Source of the DNA: Collybia mongolica
Lineage: Eukaryota > Basidiomycota > Agaricomycetes > Agaricales > Clitocybaceae
Length of the DNA stretch: 64,000 bases
Assembly (NCBI GenBank): GCA_013420905.1
Contig: JAAXNY010000006.1
Coordinates: 186,001 to 250,000, forward strand
Direction of reading: 5' to 3'
The position numbers and the translations under genes are program-made. Positions 10,986 to 24,607 of this stretch are shown here, piece by piece. The notes under the pieces are model-generated. The model had not been told where the DNA came from and ran no database searches. It was given only the letters and a program-made list of their open reading frames with translations. The stretch's first letter is position 1, and every line of letters starts with the position of its first letter.

Positions 10986-13900
10986 TCACCCTCCCATCCG
11001 CCTCGTACTTGAGATTTTCACCGGGTCTCTTAGGGCCTTCACCAGGTTTGTATAGGCTTTCACCGGGACGTTTTTTGCTTTCACCAGATGGTTCTGGACT
11101 CTCAACGGATGCCAGATTTCCTGGGCGGGAGGACTTTTGCACGCGAGGTACACAACGATCTCCACGCTTTGTACGTGATTACTCCAGCCCATATACCTCG
11201 CCTTTGGGTATACTGCGATCACGTCGTCTAGGCGGAGGCCGTCCAGCCAAGACTTCGTAGTCACGTCGCGATAATCCCATACATTTGTATGCGCCCGGCT
11301 CGCGGGGTCTGCACAGACGTTGTACTGGATTTCACGGCGAGGATGCGACGGGTCTGACGTTCCTGCCTCGAACCACGTATTCGAGCCATGGTAGATTCCT
11401 TGCCCCGTGTCCTCTCCACCCCAGCCTTAAACGAAAGTCAGATGGTGGCTTGGTAGATCAGGCTTGTAACGTTTGAAGACATACCTTGATCATGGGAGAC
11501 CGTGGTGAAAACGATCCTGCGCACTTCTTGTCCATGTTCGATGGGTTGGGCCATAAGATAAGGCGCATCATCCTCCCTTCTCGCTTCCACCGAGTCGTTC
11601 CTCGCGGTCGAAGTCGCTGTCCAGTACTCCGCGTAATCAAGTATCACCTCGCTGAGACGAGATGGCAAACCGAAATAGTCATTCAGCCATCCTAATACCT
11701 GCATGACGTCTTGTTTCGACCTCTTTGAAGGCAAAGCCACTCGTACAGCATTCTGGATTCGTGGATACCATGGTTGATATACTGCCCATGTGAGATGGGT
11801 GAGATTGATATATCCATCAGGGGAGGCTCCATTGTCGAGTAGATATTGAATAATCTCTGTTGATTGTTGGTTCAAAGCCAATGATAAGGGCGTTGTCCCA
11901 GACGCTCGCCTGGCATTTACATCACCTCCTGCCTTGACCAGTTCCCGGACCATGTCGAGCGACCCGGTCACCACTGCTAGGTGAAGGGGAGTCGTATGAT
12001 CCCCACTTTTGGCGTTTACGTCAATATCCCGACTAATAAGAAGCTGTAAAGCTTCCTTTCGGCCATATTTCGCTGCGCAATGGACCAGGAAGCCATTATC
12101 TCCGTCAGTTGGAGGATATTCGACGCGCGCATTGTGTTGCAACATCATTTCAAAGATCTGGATATCATGGCGGAACCGTATCGCAATATAGAGCGGAGGC
12201 CGTTCGCCTTTAGCTCCATGATGTTTCGCGCATTTGTTAACGTCGGCCCCAACTTCTAAGAGCATCTTGACCATTGCTGCGTCACTATTGAGAGCTGCAA
12301 TCATAAGGGGCGTGCCATAAACAAAATAACTGCGGTCCATCTGTTCGGGGTGCGCCTTGCATAATTGTCGCAATACCCAAACGGGACCGGTGTGTAGGAG
12401 AAGAAGTATTACGTGGTCGATTTCCATGACTGGAGAAGTTCCCCCAATCAATGATGGTTTCTCCAGGTAAAATTCCAAATCCTTAGGAGATATGGCGTGG
12501 TGAATCTGCCTGAGGGTTTGGTGGAGGAGGACATGTTCAGGGTGAAAAAGGAAATGTTCGAACCGGGAAAAGACACTTGTTTGACTATTCAGTTCGTCGA
12601 TTTCGTGAAAATGCCGCATCCATGAGCAGGCGGCGTATTGCATGAATGGATGCTCCTTCAGCAAGGCTTCCATCCCCCGGTCGTTGGTAACAGGCGATAA
12701 ACGAAACTCGCTGAGAAAATAAGAGAAGATCATTTTAGAGAGATCCTGGTGGAGCTGAGATAGGGAAGGTATGAAGTAGTGGGAGAGGGCAGCTTTGTTC
12801 GCAAGCTCTTTCAATAATAAAAAGTCCTATGTAACAAAACCGATTAACCCTCAAATTCTAATTGTGATAGGTAAGGAAAACTACCTGAACTGAAAAATGT
12901 GAAATTGAGACCGTCCTATCTTCCTCATTATAGTTTACCAAGCTCGAGCAATAGTCAAGTATGACGCGGGGGTCGACCACTTTCAGTTTCCTGTTTACAC
13001 CGTCGGGTTCAAGCATGATTGCTTCTTCGAGCTCCGATAAACGCACTGGGCGAGTTGCACCAACCAGCCATCGGAGAGCTCGCCGGGCCATTTCTCCTGC
13101 ATCCTGGCCCGCAAGCTCGATGGCCTCCAAGATCCTCTCGTAAGTGGGGAACAGGCCCGATGGGAGATTCCGAAGGGTCTCGTTGATACACTCTATACCA
13201 CTCTGAAATACAACCTTCTCGATGACATCGAGCTGGCAGTTCACCCAGCGAAACCTGTGATGAATCTAGATTAATCGCCGTGTCCAAAATCAAGATATTT
13301 TGATACGAACATTCCTTCAGCTCTGTTTGTGAGAGTAGACTCGATATTAGACTGGATTTCTTTGGGGAGTTGTGCGAGTTTCTGTCGGTCGTCGATCTGT
13401 CTTGATACGTGACGTGCAATATCTGCATGCACACTTTGGGTATGGTCGGATAGATGCACCGCGAAGACACTCATAGATTTATCAACATCATGGAATGCTT
13501 CGGTGATGTCGTGTTCTCTGCGACTAGAAATAAATAGACAAATTTTGTTGTTCTTTGGTAGTAAGAGAGTAATGATTCTGAGCAATTGCCTTCTCTTGTT
13601 GGGTTCACATTCGTCTAATGCGTCGATAACGATGTACACCCGGGTCCAGGGCAAACATGCCCGGTGCAGCAAGTCGACAAGAGTCTGTAGAGACCATGGG
13701 GCACTCTGATCATCTGACTGGTCTATTAAGTCTTGAAAAGTCTCATCAAAGTGCGAGCTTGGGTAGATCCGCAGTAACTGAACGAGAAGTGTGCGTAAGA
13801 TGTTGGAGGGCTCCGTGCTCGCATCATCACGGAAGTCGCAGAAGAAGGAGATAACAATCTCTTGACGCAGCCTCAAGTTGAGCGTCCGAAGAAAATCGAT

Positions 13901-14781
13901 CACAAACACTCTGAGTAGAAAGAGAACGAATGAGCTTCAAGATAAATATATTAATAGAAACACATACGTCAGCACACTCTTTCCGGCTCCCGCTTCAAAG
14001 TTCAATTGGTTAAATGTTCAGAAAAATGCTGAGTCAAGCACTCACGAATTCCAGAAAGCCATAAAATTGATCCAGGCGAACAGCGCCAAGACTTGAACTG
14101 CGAAGAAGTTAGAAACCATCCGCAAGTTTCATCCTGTCTCTGGTCGCTTAGCCTTTGGTATTTAGCTTGAGTATCGATTGGTTTAAACCATTTGATCAAG
14201 CTTCCTGGATATGTTTGTCAGCAGCATATCGAAGACGAAACGCTAGGCGAACTTCGCGTCTCTCCCATCTCAAGCTTTTCTTGCCTTACACGAATGATGG
14301 TGACATCTTTCCTAGTGCCGAGGTAATTGGCGCACACGCGCAGTAAGCAACGTGATAATCGTATCACTTACGAGATGAAAAGACTCAAGTCCACCGAAAA
14401 TTGAGACTTATGGCGTTCAAGGTCTTTCTGAAGCCCACGAATTTCGTCTTCGTCTTTGTAAGCCCATAAAAAGCGGTTATACCATCGTTCTAGTCCATGC
14501 TGATCGAACTTCGAGCAAATATAATTCAAAGTTGTGAGGCATTTTTGGATGTTTCCCGCAATGCGTGAGATGATTCGGAGCTGATCGGGCTGTGGACCTA
14601 ACGCCTGAATCGTGGCGATAACGATCTCCAAGTCAGAGAGGGCCTCGTCGAATGTTTTCAAATCTCCAAAGAGCTTAGAACAGGATTCGTTGGCGCGCTG
14701 AAATTTTTTCACGAAATTGTACGCCTGTTGCGCCCTTTCTATAAGTTTCGGAATATCAAGAAGAATAGTAAGTGGGTCCAT
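10986..14781 (-). CDS. NLR-type STAND protein: helical N-terminus, NACHT, ankyrin repeats, C-terminal beta-type domain
   Basis: Eight exons close in phase to 1,121 residues: 14372-14781, 14292-14311, 14046-14204, 13968-13992, 13311-13910, 12885-13254, 11485-12826, 10986-11425. Residues 1-140 begin MDPLTILLDIPKLIERAQQA and are helical, like the N-terminal effector-type regions of fungal NLRs. NACHT follows: Walker A GIPGAGKS at about 196-203 and Walker B VYIVIDALDEC at about 296-306, then a winged-helix-like region with HFSVQDF. About five ankyrin repeats lie at 700-870 (TPLHLAVVTGSLDMVRELVK is the clearest). From about 976 a domain with IYHGSNTWFEAG, then WLDGLRLDDVI and YMGWSNHVQSVEI recurs in basidiomycete F-box/ankyrin proteins. 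Such proteins act as nucleotide-switched receptors in non-self recognition; the ligand here is unknown. A different last splice would read a charged RPGE-repeat tail to a stop at 10945. Confidence 0.85.
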
Positions 14782-17700
14782 CAACTTTCGTGGGGAGCCT
14801 GGGTCGTCCAATACGTTAATAATGACGATTACCATTGGATGCGGCTACTTACGGAGGCGAGGACAAGGACAGCAGTGAGGGTATCGACTTTGTCGAAGAC
14901 AAGCGCACGGCAGGTTCAGTCAGAATTATATCATCGATCCGAAGTTTACCTGCGCCTCATGTTTTCCTCGCTGCATCGTTACTACCGTTTTGAGATACAC
15001 AACTCACAAGAAAGTGATAATTGTGGTGTTTTAAGCGCCATAACATTAGCACCGACCTTTGCATCAGCTCGAGACATTCTTGTCACGAGAGCACATATCC
15101 ATCTCCGCGGAGCGATCTGCAATGTCACAAATTAGCGCGTGCAGATCAAATTGTATATTGCGCATCCTTTTATCCTTCCTAGTATGGGAGAATTTAGTTA
15201 CCACTGGGATGGAAACTTTAGATGGGCGTTGGCGTAGTATTGAATGTCTGACTTCAAAGTAACCTTTAGTAGAACAAAGGCAGCTGGCTCTTCGAGTGAT
15301 CATGATGCATGAGTGGGATAAACGCCAGGCGCTTGGGAGAACACGGCGTGTTGAATCGAAGCTGCCCCTTGCTATTAGAAGTAAGGCCATGTGTGTCGAT
15401 GAAAAGAAAACAGGGATCGGATGCTCCAGTAAGGTGCCGTGGCCAATTTGACGCTCAGCACACTATTCAGCACCCAGACGTTTGGCTGTCCAACAAGAGT
15501 CATGCTCCTCGGAATCAGGGCACGCATGGATACCTGAAGTTTCGGCTGTGGGTCATTGTGACCTATGACCATCCAGCAAACTTATTGAATGCTCAAGGAA
15601 GGGGCAGTTAAATGAATATTGCCACGCAGAGGTCGAGCTGTAACATGATACATGTTGAATGGTATGAGAGAGGATGGGTGGGCGGTTCATAAAATCATAC
15701 TGTGCGGACCGCGCGCGCTATTCCTCGATAGTCAATCCGAGTCCCTTTTTCCTTGCTTATCGTCGCGTTTTCCTCTTGTCCTGTCTCTTTTACCTGAGCT
15801 CCTGTTCCCCTTCACATGGAACAATGTCTCTATCCACCGGTGAACTCACCTTAAGGCTTGATCATGACGCGTGCCGTCACGCGCCGGTATAAACGGCTGG
15901 CACTGGGAGCAAAACCAACGTTTTTCCCAAGGCATTAATGATTTCCGAACGCGATGAGTTCACTGTTCTGCTGCATGTGCAAAGGTTTGAATGCCTGAAT
16001 ATCGACTAGGGCATGATCATGTGGGAAACTTACGCGTTAGGCTCCGAGTCTTAGAGGATGCAGGTTACCATGAGGTTTATGCCATGGATAATGTTATATC
16101 TTATATATCTGGCCTTCCATAAAGGTTTCTTCTTGTTAAGTCCGGGTATGTACATGGATCCATTAGGACCAGTTGTTCCGACACTCGAAAGGTATGAATC
16201 CAAGAAATTCTCCACGATCACCGGGAGTTTCCGATGTTATTTACACCAAATTAGGTCAATTTAACTTTATAGTGTTTCTACTTTTATCGAGCTAAGGGCT
16301 GAGGGGCACCATCAAGGTCGCGGAAAACGACGGTTTATTCCCAAAACCACACTTTCCGATGGTTATAACAATCCTAGCCCCGCGGTCGCGTAAGTTGGTG
16401 TTCCTTTCGGTCTCTGGCAATGAACCAAGCTAAGTTATACACTAAATCTGCGAAATAAATTAAGTATTCTACACGGGTAACAATCTAACTAGGGGATACA
16501 AGAAAGTGGTGTGTAAGTGGGGGAAGAATCTACTGTAAATAGGAATACACGGGGCCAGAATTCCGGGTGACAAGAACAATTTCTGGCTATAGAATGTGCA
16601 CAAAATTGATATATATGTGGTGTCCAAGATGCGATGAGTTTTACAATGAGTGTCCAAGGTGTGGGGGGAGGAGGAACATATCGATTGATGATGTTGATTT
16701 TAGTGACTGCCATATCATAAATGCGTGTGCGGTATTATGGAGTTTTGATAGTCGAAGGAGTGTTCTTTTGGATGGCGCCGTGCCAGGGGGGCTACACAGT
16801 TAGGCACCGTCGTTGACATTGGCGGGGCGCAAACCTAGCCAGCCCTCTGCTTTTCGTCGCAACCCAGCCATGAACCTCTAGATTATTCGCAAAGGTGATC
16901 AGTTGGGGCCATGTCAATTCATTACACAAGTGTCGGGACATACCAATATGGCACCCAATACCCTCTCTACATGTCCCTCACGAGCAGGTGCTTGCTCCCG
17001 TGCTCTGACTTCCACAACTCCTTGTACGGGAAACTTCGCCATACCCAAGATAGGGACTGAGCTCTGTAACGTTGATGATCGGGTTGTGTAGTCGATAAGA
17101 TAGCCGGCCCAACTTACCTCGTACACTGCCCTGTAGTTGTCGTCATCTGTTCTCTGCTGATGTAACAGCCCCGCATCAGGAGCCGGTCAATCAAGTGCGA
17201 GGAGATGCGCTTACAAGGGTCGCGAAATTCCGACGATAGGGATGGTAACGTCGGTGTCTCGAAATCTTGTCAGTTCGAGTTTGAGATCCTTCGGGTACGG
17301 TGTGGGAGGGTTGGCAGTGCTGCGGAGCCATGACGGCAAAAAAGAAGGTGGTGTTTATATGTGAACGCGAAGAAAGGAAGTGAACTGAGATTAAGGCAAT
17401 GAAAATAAAGGGACAAAAAGGGGGGAAAGGAAAGAGCGAGGGGAACCGACGTGAGGAACGAAAGCTTTAAAAACAGGGCGCAAATGAGTGTTTGGAATTG
17501 TTGATTCCAGACAGACCTACCTACAGACGTAACGACACACCGCAGGCCTCTGGGACTAGAGGCCCTGCTGCTCCCGTCGTCGTGTAGTACCAGTGCTGAC
17601 CACGCGAGACTTGGTCCAACAGATTGGCAGGCATTACTCGGTTCATGAATAGACGCCCAACTCAAGCCCGCCCCCCTATCGTCGGGAAGAACCAGCTACA

Positions 17701-20700
17701 CATTCAAAAAAGACAAGAAGAACCGAAGGTTCAGCGTCGCTGCCCTTGTGCCCTATTGTGCTCCATATATCGAGGACGAAGTGCAGCCCATGGTTGGACG
17801 ACTGAACTGGACACAACGAAGCACTTGGAACCAAATGGCAAGTCTGCTCGGCTTGCATGAATTTCCACGAAAATCATGTCGACGGCTACCCGGTTGGCGA
17901 TTTACGCCTAGCTCTTGTGATGCAGGGATAGTTTGAGTTTCGCGGGTAAGGATGACTTAAAAAGATCGGATGCCCTCGAACCATGCGAAATCCTCATGGC
18001 CCATCATCCACATTCTCATTCAATTCGAGTCGGGAGATATCCCAACTTGAAGAGCGATAGGGCACCTATCAAGGGCTCAGACTCTTTTTGTACTCGCAAG
18101 AGCCCTTCCCTGACGCCAATACACCTCGAGTCTCACCAACGCTACCGCCGATACGGGAGGAAGAACCAGCAGACTGGAATGCGACGTTGGTGTAACCCCC
18201 ACTTCGACGTTTGCACAAGTTCAGACCGGCACTGGGCTGATAGCTCCCAATAATGTAGAGGGAGCAACGATGAGAGGAGGTCTTTCGGTTTTCAGGCCAC
18301 ATCAGAGAAGCTAGGTATTTGTTTCTTCTATGTTCGTCGATTTTCACGGACGTTACGCTGGCGTGTCCCGGATATTCGGTGCTATATCATCCCCTACCTC
18401 CAATCACGGCCCACCGACGTTACGGGGCCCACTAAGATTCTTAGGGCACAACCCAGGATGTAGGTCGTCGTGGCCATTCATATTACTCGGATGCATGAAA
18501 TATGCTTCCATTCCTGCTAGTACTTGGGACATGGGACACCGTGGACGAAGCACATCCAGACTGAATCACATGATGTATTTCGCGTATGGTGCGCGTCGAT
18601 GGTCGCCTACGATGAGCCCTCCAGTTAAGCGGGGATTCTAGCCATTCTGTTTTACCGAAGAACGATATTTTTTTACCTGTTCCGTTAAGGCGGGTCAGCG
18701 TGTAAAACTTCCAACCGAGATAGAAACTCGACCGTGTCCCGGCGCCCTAGTGTCCCTTGGACGGATCTACCGTATACTCGACGATAAAACTGATTCGGTG
18801 ATCGACCTGAGGAATTTCTCTCCATTTCAGCGAGTTGTTGCTACTCGCCCGAAATCGCGTGCTTCGCGTGTCCAGAAGCGTTGTTTGAGACACTGGGATC
18901 CCGTGGTTCCACCGCAGCCATCGGATTGGAGTTTCAGCCTACCGGGTGTGGCCTGAAGGTTTGGTTTGCGATGTATTACGGGGAAGTTCGCGCCGCCCAA
19001 TAGGTGGGAGGAGGCACGAACATTTGCGGCTTTCAGTTCATGAATCCCATGCCAATGCGATCCGAGTCCCCAAACGATGAAGAGAATGGGTGATGAAAAA
19101 ACCCGATTCCTCTGACTGCCACTGGTGGAATAGCTGATCCGTATAGCACATGTAGGCTCATAAAAATCGGATGTGCTGTTACAGGTAACCATTGTTGTTC
19201 CCTGATGGGTTAGGGGACAACTTAGGTTCAGTGGGCGAGACTCCAAAAAACTCCCTTCTCCACTCCTTGGACACAAGGTAGAATCTCGGAGCTGCTCTTA
19301 TGGTAATGACCCAACTGCTGCCCTTCGTATGAGCATTCGCGGTGCCTCAGTATGTTGAGCGTTAGCGTTGGAGAGCGTTGGAGTTGGCACTTTGCTTGGC
19401 TATGTAATCATCGCTAACGCTAATACGCGGCACGCTTTTTTTTATTTGTACGTTTGTGGCAAATTTCCCCTTGGCTCAACACCGAACTCTATCAATACAT
19501 CGTCATATCTACGTTCGCCTCCATATTTTCACCAATGCTTCAGTATATCAAATACGACGGTCTAACGCGTGCGCTCAGGCAACAATTGGGCTATAGTCAT
19601 GGCGTGGAAATATTGGCATCAGTGACGATTGTCCGAACGGCAAAAAGCGACGATGGCCAACGAAGGGGACAGCCAATGTTCTGGTCAAGGTTTTGGCCTC
19701 GTATATGTGAGAACAATGGCAAGGTATGTAACGATATTTATTTATTTATCAAATTGTTTTGACTTGTCCTCAAGTGAAGCAAACGCTGGATTTCGCATCA
19801 GTGAACATACTGACCAAGTCCTGAGGATTTCGACATGTGTTGTTGAACCTGGGAGAAAATACCTATATACCTGTATCAGAGAAGATGGGAAGGGGCGAAG
19901 ATCCAATATCGGGACATCAGACCTCCACCGCGAAAGAGAACGATTTGTCGCATCGTTTTATAGTGCGTGTCCATATTACCGAAATTTCACTTCACTGGTA
20001 CGCCATATTAAGACCAATTATGACGCCCTCGGTAAACGTCCCATATGCGGAGGCATAGTGAGCGAATGGTAGGTTTCGCGAAGATTTCTCCACCCGGATC
20101 CCACAGTATCAATGTCCTTGGTCCACTTCAATGGGGGAAAAAGACAGTCTCTGTGCCAGCATCAGCTCGACTTTCCTTCCAGTGCACTACATCATGTCGA
20201 GCGCCAATCAGGCTAAATTAACAGCTACTGATGCTGATGTCCCAAGGACAATCCCTACACACAGACGGTGAGATATCTTTTCCTTTCCTTATCCTCACAA
20301 TACAATCATGCTAAATAGCTTGTAGGTTATACCAGTCTCAGAACATAGCCCTGGTTCATTTGCCATAGTCGTCGACGTCGGACGACTAGACGCCCTCACG
20401 TCACATCATGTGATATTACTTGTCGCGACAATCAATTTTCTCCACGACTTGAGGACGCACAGCTGGTTGACAGGTCTTACTTCGCACAAAAAAGCTCGGA
20501 TCCTCGCATAAGGACCTTGATACCTCAGATATACTATACAGGCTACGCATGATGCCCTACGAATACCATAATTTGACCCCGATCTCTTTGCATGAAGGCG
20601 TAAAACTTCCATCCTGATCTTCGGTATCGTGGAGGTTGGTTAAGGGTGCGGATTATTCACATATCACCCGCCCACCAAGTTGGCCTCCTATCGTGGTCAT

Positions 20701-21365
20701 ATAACACCTATTCTCGGCTTACAAGACCTGGAAATCTTCCAGCATCTCATGGGCCATCCTAAACTCTATTTATTGCATCAAATGACTACCCACGAAAACA
20801 GACCAGAGGTCACCCGCCGGAGGCTTAATAATTTTTTTTTGTATTAGCCATCGATGGGCGTCTGTACGACCATTTGCCCGAGCTAATCCTCGGGTGGCGA
20901 CAAGCCAACTTTACACCCTCACAACTGTTCTTGACAGGCCATACATCACTTACCAAACCATCAACCACCGTCTCTTCAGTTAAATTTTTGAGGGCCAACC
21001 TCCTACATGACGAACAATATCTACTTAGCGCGCACGCACACAAACGACAAAACTGATAGCATTGGTTTCTCAAGTATAACATAACATACATGTCTAACTA
21101 CTGCCACAACGATAACGTGGGTTCTAGGTTCAAAACATTGTGTATTGCGTATTGTGACAACATGCTGCGCGAATGAAAAATGATACAATAAATTAGGAGC
21201 TATAGTGAAAGTTGGAGGTCCGATAGAACTGAAGGTGGTGGGACTCCCTAGAGCCATGAGTTTTGAAAAACATGAAATAGCATCGACGACGGAAGAGGTC
21301 ATAGACATCAGCCCAACTAGGCGCACACCGGGCACCTGAACAGAACATGTCGTCCCAGAGCCCGC
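14782..21365. other. 6.5-kb region without convincing genes
   Basis: Base composition is like that of the flanking genes, yet no frame longer than about 150 codons occurs and none shows family resemblance or clean exon chains. No tRNA-like A/B boxes, tandem arrays or terminal repeats were seen. Just upstream of the NLR start (14866-14940, minus) a splice-donor-like GTAAGT follows a Ser-rich open stretch, which may be a 5'-UTR exon of that gene. It is best read as old, decayed sequence or long intergenic DNA. Confidence 0.4.
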
Positions 21366-24300
21366 TCAAACGTCAAAGACGATATCAGCAGCCTTGAAGG
21401 CAGTGTTCCCAGGCCAAAGCTTAATCGGCACCTCACACTCGACAGTCTCCAAGCGCACATCCTTCCACCCGTCGTCCCCGCCCCCAAAATTCACGCCCAC
21501 GCCCACGCCGCCCGCCATATTAGGCTTCACGCCATCGTACACTGCCACCTCGGCGTCCTCATCGTCCTGCTCGTCCCCATCATGGAACGGGCTCTCCGTA
21601 GAGCCGAGAAAGGACGACGCGAAAAAGGAAGCCCATGTCGTGGGCGCTGGCGTCGAGGTCTGTGGCGGCGGTGGTGGCGGTTTCTGGGGCTTTTCCATCG
21701 GGGCAATGCTATCCGGGGCACGCCACGAGGAGCCCCACTCTCCTCGTGGTCCGTCTCTCACTAGACTCTTCATCCGCACGCCCTCGGTGCCTGTTTCCGA
21801 CGACTCTGCGGCAACAGCGACGAGCAGACAAAGCCTGACTTTCCACTGGAGTCCACCGGACGAGGTGGGCGGGGCGCCAGGCGGCGTAATGCCTGCCCTG
21901 ACTTCGAAGGCAGGGCTTGCGTCCGACGGGATATCCAGTGTGAACGTGGTGCGCAAGGTTGATGCTGTGAATGATGAATGGTGTTCTGCGTGGATACGCC
22001 GGAGATGTCGGGAGGTTGAGGGTGGTGAGATGGATGAGGGAAGAGACTCATGGGCTTCGAGCATCGCAGATAACTACGCAGTATTCCAGTCAGTTCCTAG
22101 CTCTTTAAACCTACGCGAACAGTGAACATACCTGTAGGACCCGTGCCCTACTCGTCCTCTGATTTAACTCGACAACACCCAAAACAGTTTCCCCAAGCCG
22201 GTAAGCCGCTTTCGTGAATGTGAGCACAGCGACCTTCACTCCATCCTTGTTCACATCATACGATGCTGGAAGAGCAATGAGTTATCCGCTATCGAAGAAA
22301 GGCCTTAAGCAACTCACCTTTCTTCGGATTTCTCGTCAAGATCTCCACCGCCTCTCGACACCCAGTTAGCCCACCTTCCTCCTCCCTCTCTCTTTCCCGT
22401 TCGAGCCGCCTCGCGTCCTCATCCTGCCACGCCCGGCTTAGCGCATCCCCACTCTGCGGCACCGGCGATACCGACTCAGCCGGAAGCTTAATCCGGACTC
22501 CACTCGCCCCAGGTTCTGGGAATGATGCAAGCAGTCGGCGCGCGTAGTCCTGCAGATCTTCGAAGGTGCCTTCGATCGTCGATGATGCTGATGCTATCAA
22601 CTATGGGCTTAGAAACGTATGTGATATGGTATGAGAGAGTGCCCTTACGATTGGGAGCGGTGGGTGCTTTGCCGAGCCTCTTCGCCATTTCCTCGGTCTC
22701 CTCTACGACCTTGCCTTGGTAGTCGGGCAATGGAGTTCTGCGCGCTGAAACTGGCCATAGGAGGTCGTAAGGTCGCGGTGTTCTGCCCACTGGGTGTAGG
22801 CGTAAAGATTAGCATCTGTACGTCGTGTTGTATGAAGAGGGTTGGGACTGACCAACGACGTTGTTGTAAATACGGATCGGCACTTTCATGACCCTGCTAA
22901 TACTATTCGCACTCGTAGCACCTGAGCCACTGGAGCCCGCCCTACAAGTGCCGATAACAAGCTCATATGAGAACTTCAGCGCACGGCCTTTGAACGTGGG
23001 TGGGAGATTATCCGGAAGTGCTATCGTATATGTATCTGTGTAGATAAACGATAAGAGAAGTTGGATGTAACGTTTGATAACGCAAAACACGTACACGTCC
23101 GCGACTCCCCAGGCAATAACGACATGTCCACAGCCAACATCGAAGGCTGAATTTCGAACGTCGGTAGAGGCGCCTCGGGATCAACTTCCTCGTCATCGAC
23201 CGCGCCCTCGCCTCCATTTGGGATGCCCAAACCCAAACCCACCCCATTGGCATTCGGGAATCTACTGTTTACAGGCGACGGGTCTGGCGAGCGACCAGAG
23301 GGTGCGCGCCGGTGGGTGGGTGGAGCCCATTGGCCCGACGTGGCTGGTGGGGTAGAGGCCGATGCGACGATGGACGTGGGAGACAGAAGGGAAAGCAGGC
23401 CCGTGGAGAACGACGATGATCGGCCGTGTGTCGGCCGGCGGCGGTGAGAGGGAGGGGGATGGTGCAGCGACGACGTGATGTCCATGCTGCCGCCACCAAT
23501 GACAGACCGTTTGAGGAGCGCGCCACGTACGGCGTTGAGCTTCTGGCTTTGCTCGGGGGTGGCGTAGACGCCCTGTACGGGTGTGATCGACAGGGTGCCC
23601 ATAAGCTGGGCGTACGAGTAGAGGATGAGCTCTGTGTTTGATTGGGGGAATGTGGTTGAGAACGCCGTCCGCGGAGCCCCCAGTTGGGCTGGACGAAGGG
23701 AGTTTGAAGGCTGACCCAGGCCAATCTGTTGTTGGCGTCGGGTGTGCCGCGGAGGTGGGTAGGCGTAGACACTGTTTGGAGGTGGGGCGTCGATGGAGCT
23801 GAAGGAGGGGGTGGAAGGGGTTTCAATGGATGGCGAGGCTATCGAGGGTGTTGATGTGTACGGTGAGAGGGAGCCTTCTGCAATTGGGTCGAGGGCCAAA
23901 GAGAAGGTTGATGTTGAGGAGTTCGGAGAGTATGGATATGCTGACACGGGTGCAGGTGCAGTGGTTAGCTCTGCAGGAAGCTGGCCGTCAAGCACAGACT
24001 GCTTTCGAGCGTGGGGATGGTTAGACCCGAGGGGAAGGGCATCCGACCTTGTCAAGGGGGACGATATTCGAGGGGATGTAGGTGCTACGATCGGTCAGGA
24101 AATAACACAAAAACAATATTTACGCGACTTACTGTGGCGACTATCGGCAGTGAAGGTATGTTGCGCATACGACGCGGATTTCGCAACGCCGCCCTCCCCC
24201 AGTTGTCCCTCTAGCTCGTGCGGAGATATTGTAACGGATAGGGATTTCGCCAGCATTCGCTTCCTCCTCTGTTCTATAAGCTCAGGCAGCTCCTCTCCAC

Positions 24301-24607
24301 TCTTAGGAGTGTCGGGTTTCCCCACAAGCCCTTTCCTGGTTGGTATATCATCTCCACTTCTCGGTTGGGTCGGTACAGGCGTGCGTGGGGGGCCTGGCGA
24401 GGTTGGTGGTCGGGCAAGCGGTGCAGAGCTGATCGAGTGGGCCCCCCGCTTGTGTGTATGTGGTCTGGACGGCCCAGAATCTGGTGACCGCGTGTTCTTG
24501 AAAGTTACAGTGACGGAGAATGGTTCGCCAGCGAAATACGACGATTGGGCCGGCGTTACGATGACACGAACCGCAGAATCCATCTCCGATGAGTTTAGGC
24601 CAGGCAT
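21366..24607 (-). CDS. RGP1: Rgp1-family protein (Ric1-Rgp1 GEF subunit)
   Basis: Exons 24133-24607, 23095-24084, 22853-23035, 22649-22789, 22318-22593, 22132-22265 and 21366-22073 join in phase to 968 residues. Rgp1 with Ric1 forms the guanine-nucleotide exchange factor for Ypt6/Rab6 at the Golgi and works in retrograde traffic. Family signatures are seen in order: an arrestin-like start RVIVTPAQSSYFAGEPFSVT, the ALPDNLPPTFKGRALKFSYE strand, SYDVNKDGVKVAVLTF with YRLGETVLGVVELN, and the C-terminal VECEVPIKLWPGNTAFKAAD. Long Ser/Pro-rich linkers (exon 2, residues about 160-490; also in the last exon) make it longer than yeast Rgp1, as is usual in mushrooms. The start could be the ATG at 24607 or 24583. 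The exon 5 acceptor has an equally good in-frame alternative 6 nt away. Confidence 0.92.

Noticed and set aside
21394..22125. 243-codon plus-strand frame over the last rgp1 exon
   Set aside because: It is antisense to the conserved Rgp1 C-terminus and has no family resemblance; Ser/Pro-rich shadow.
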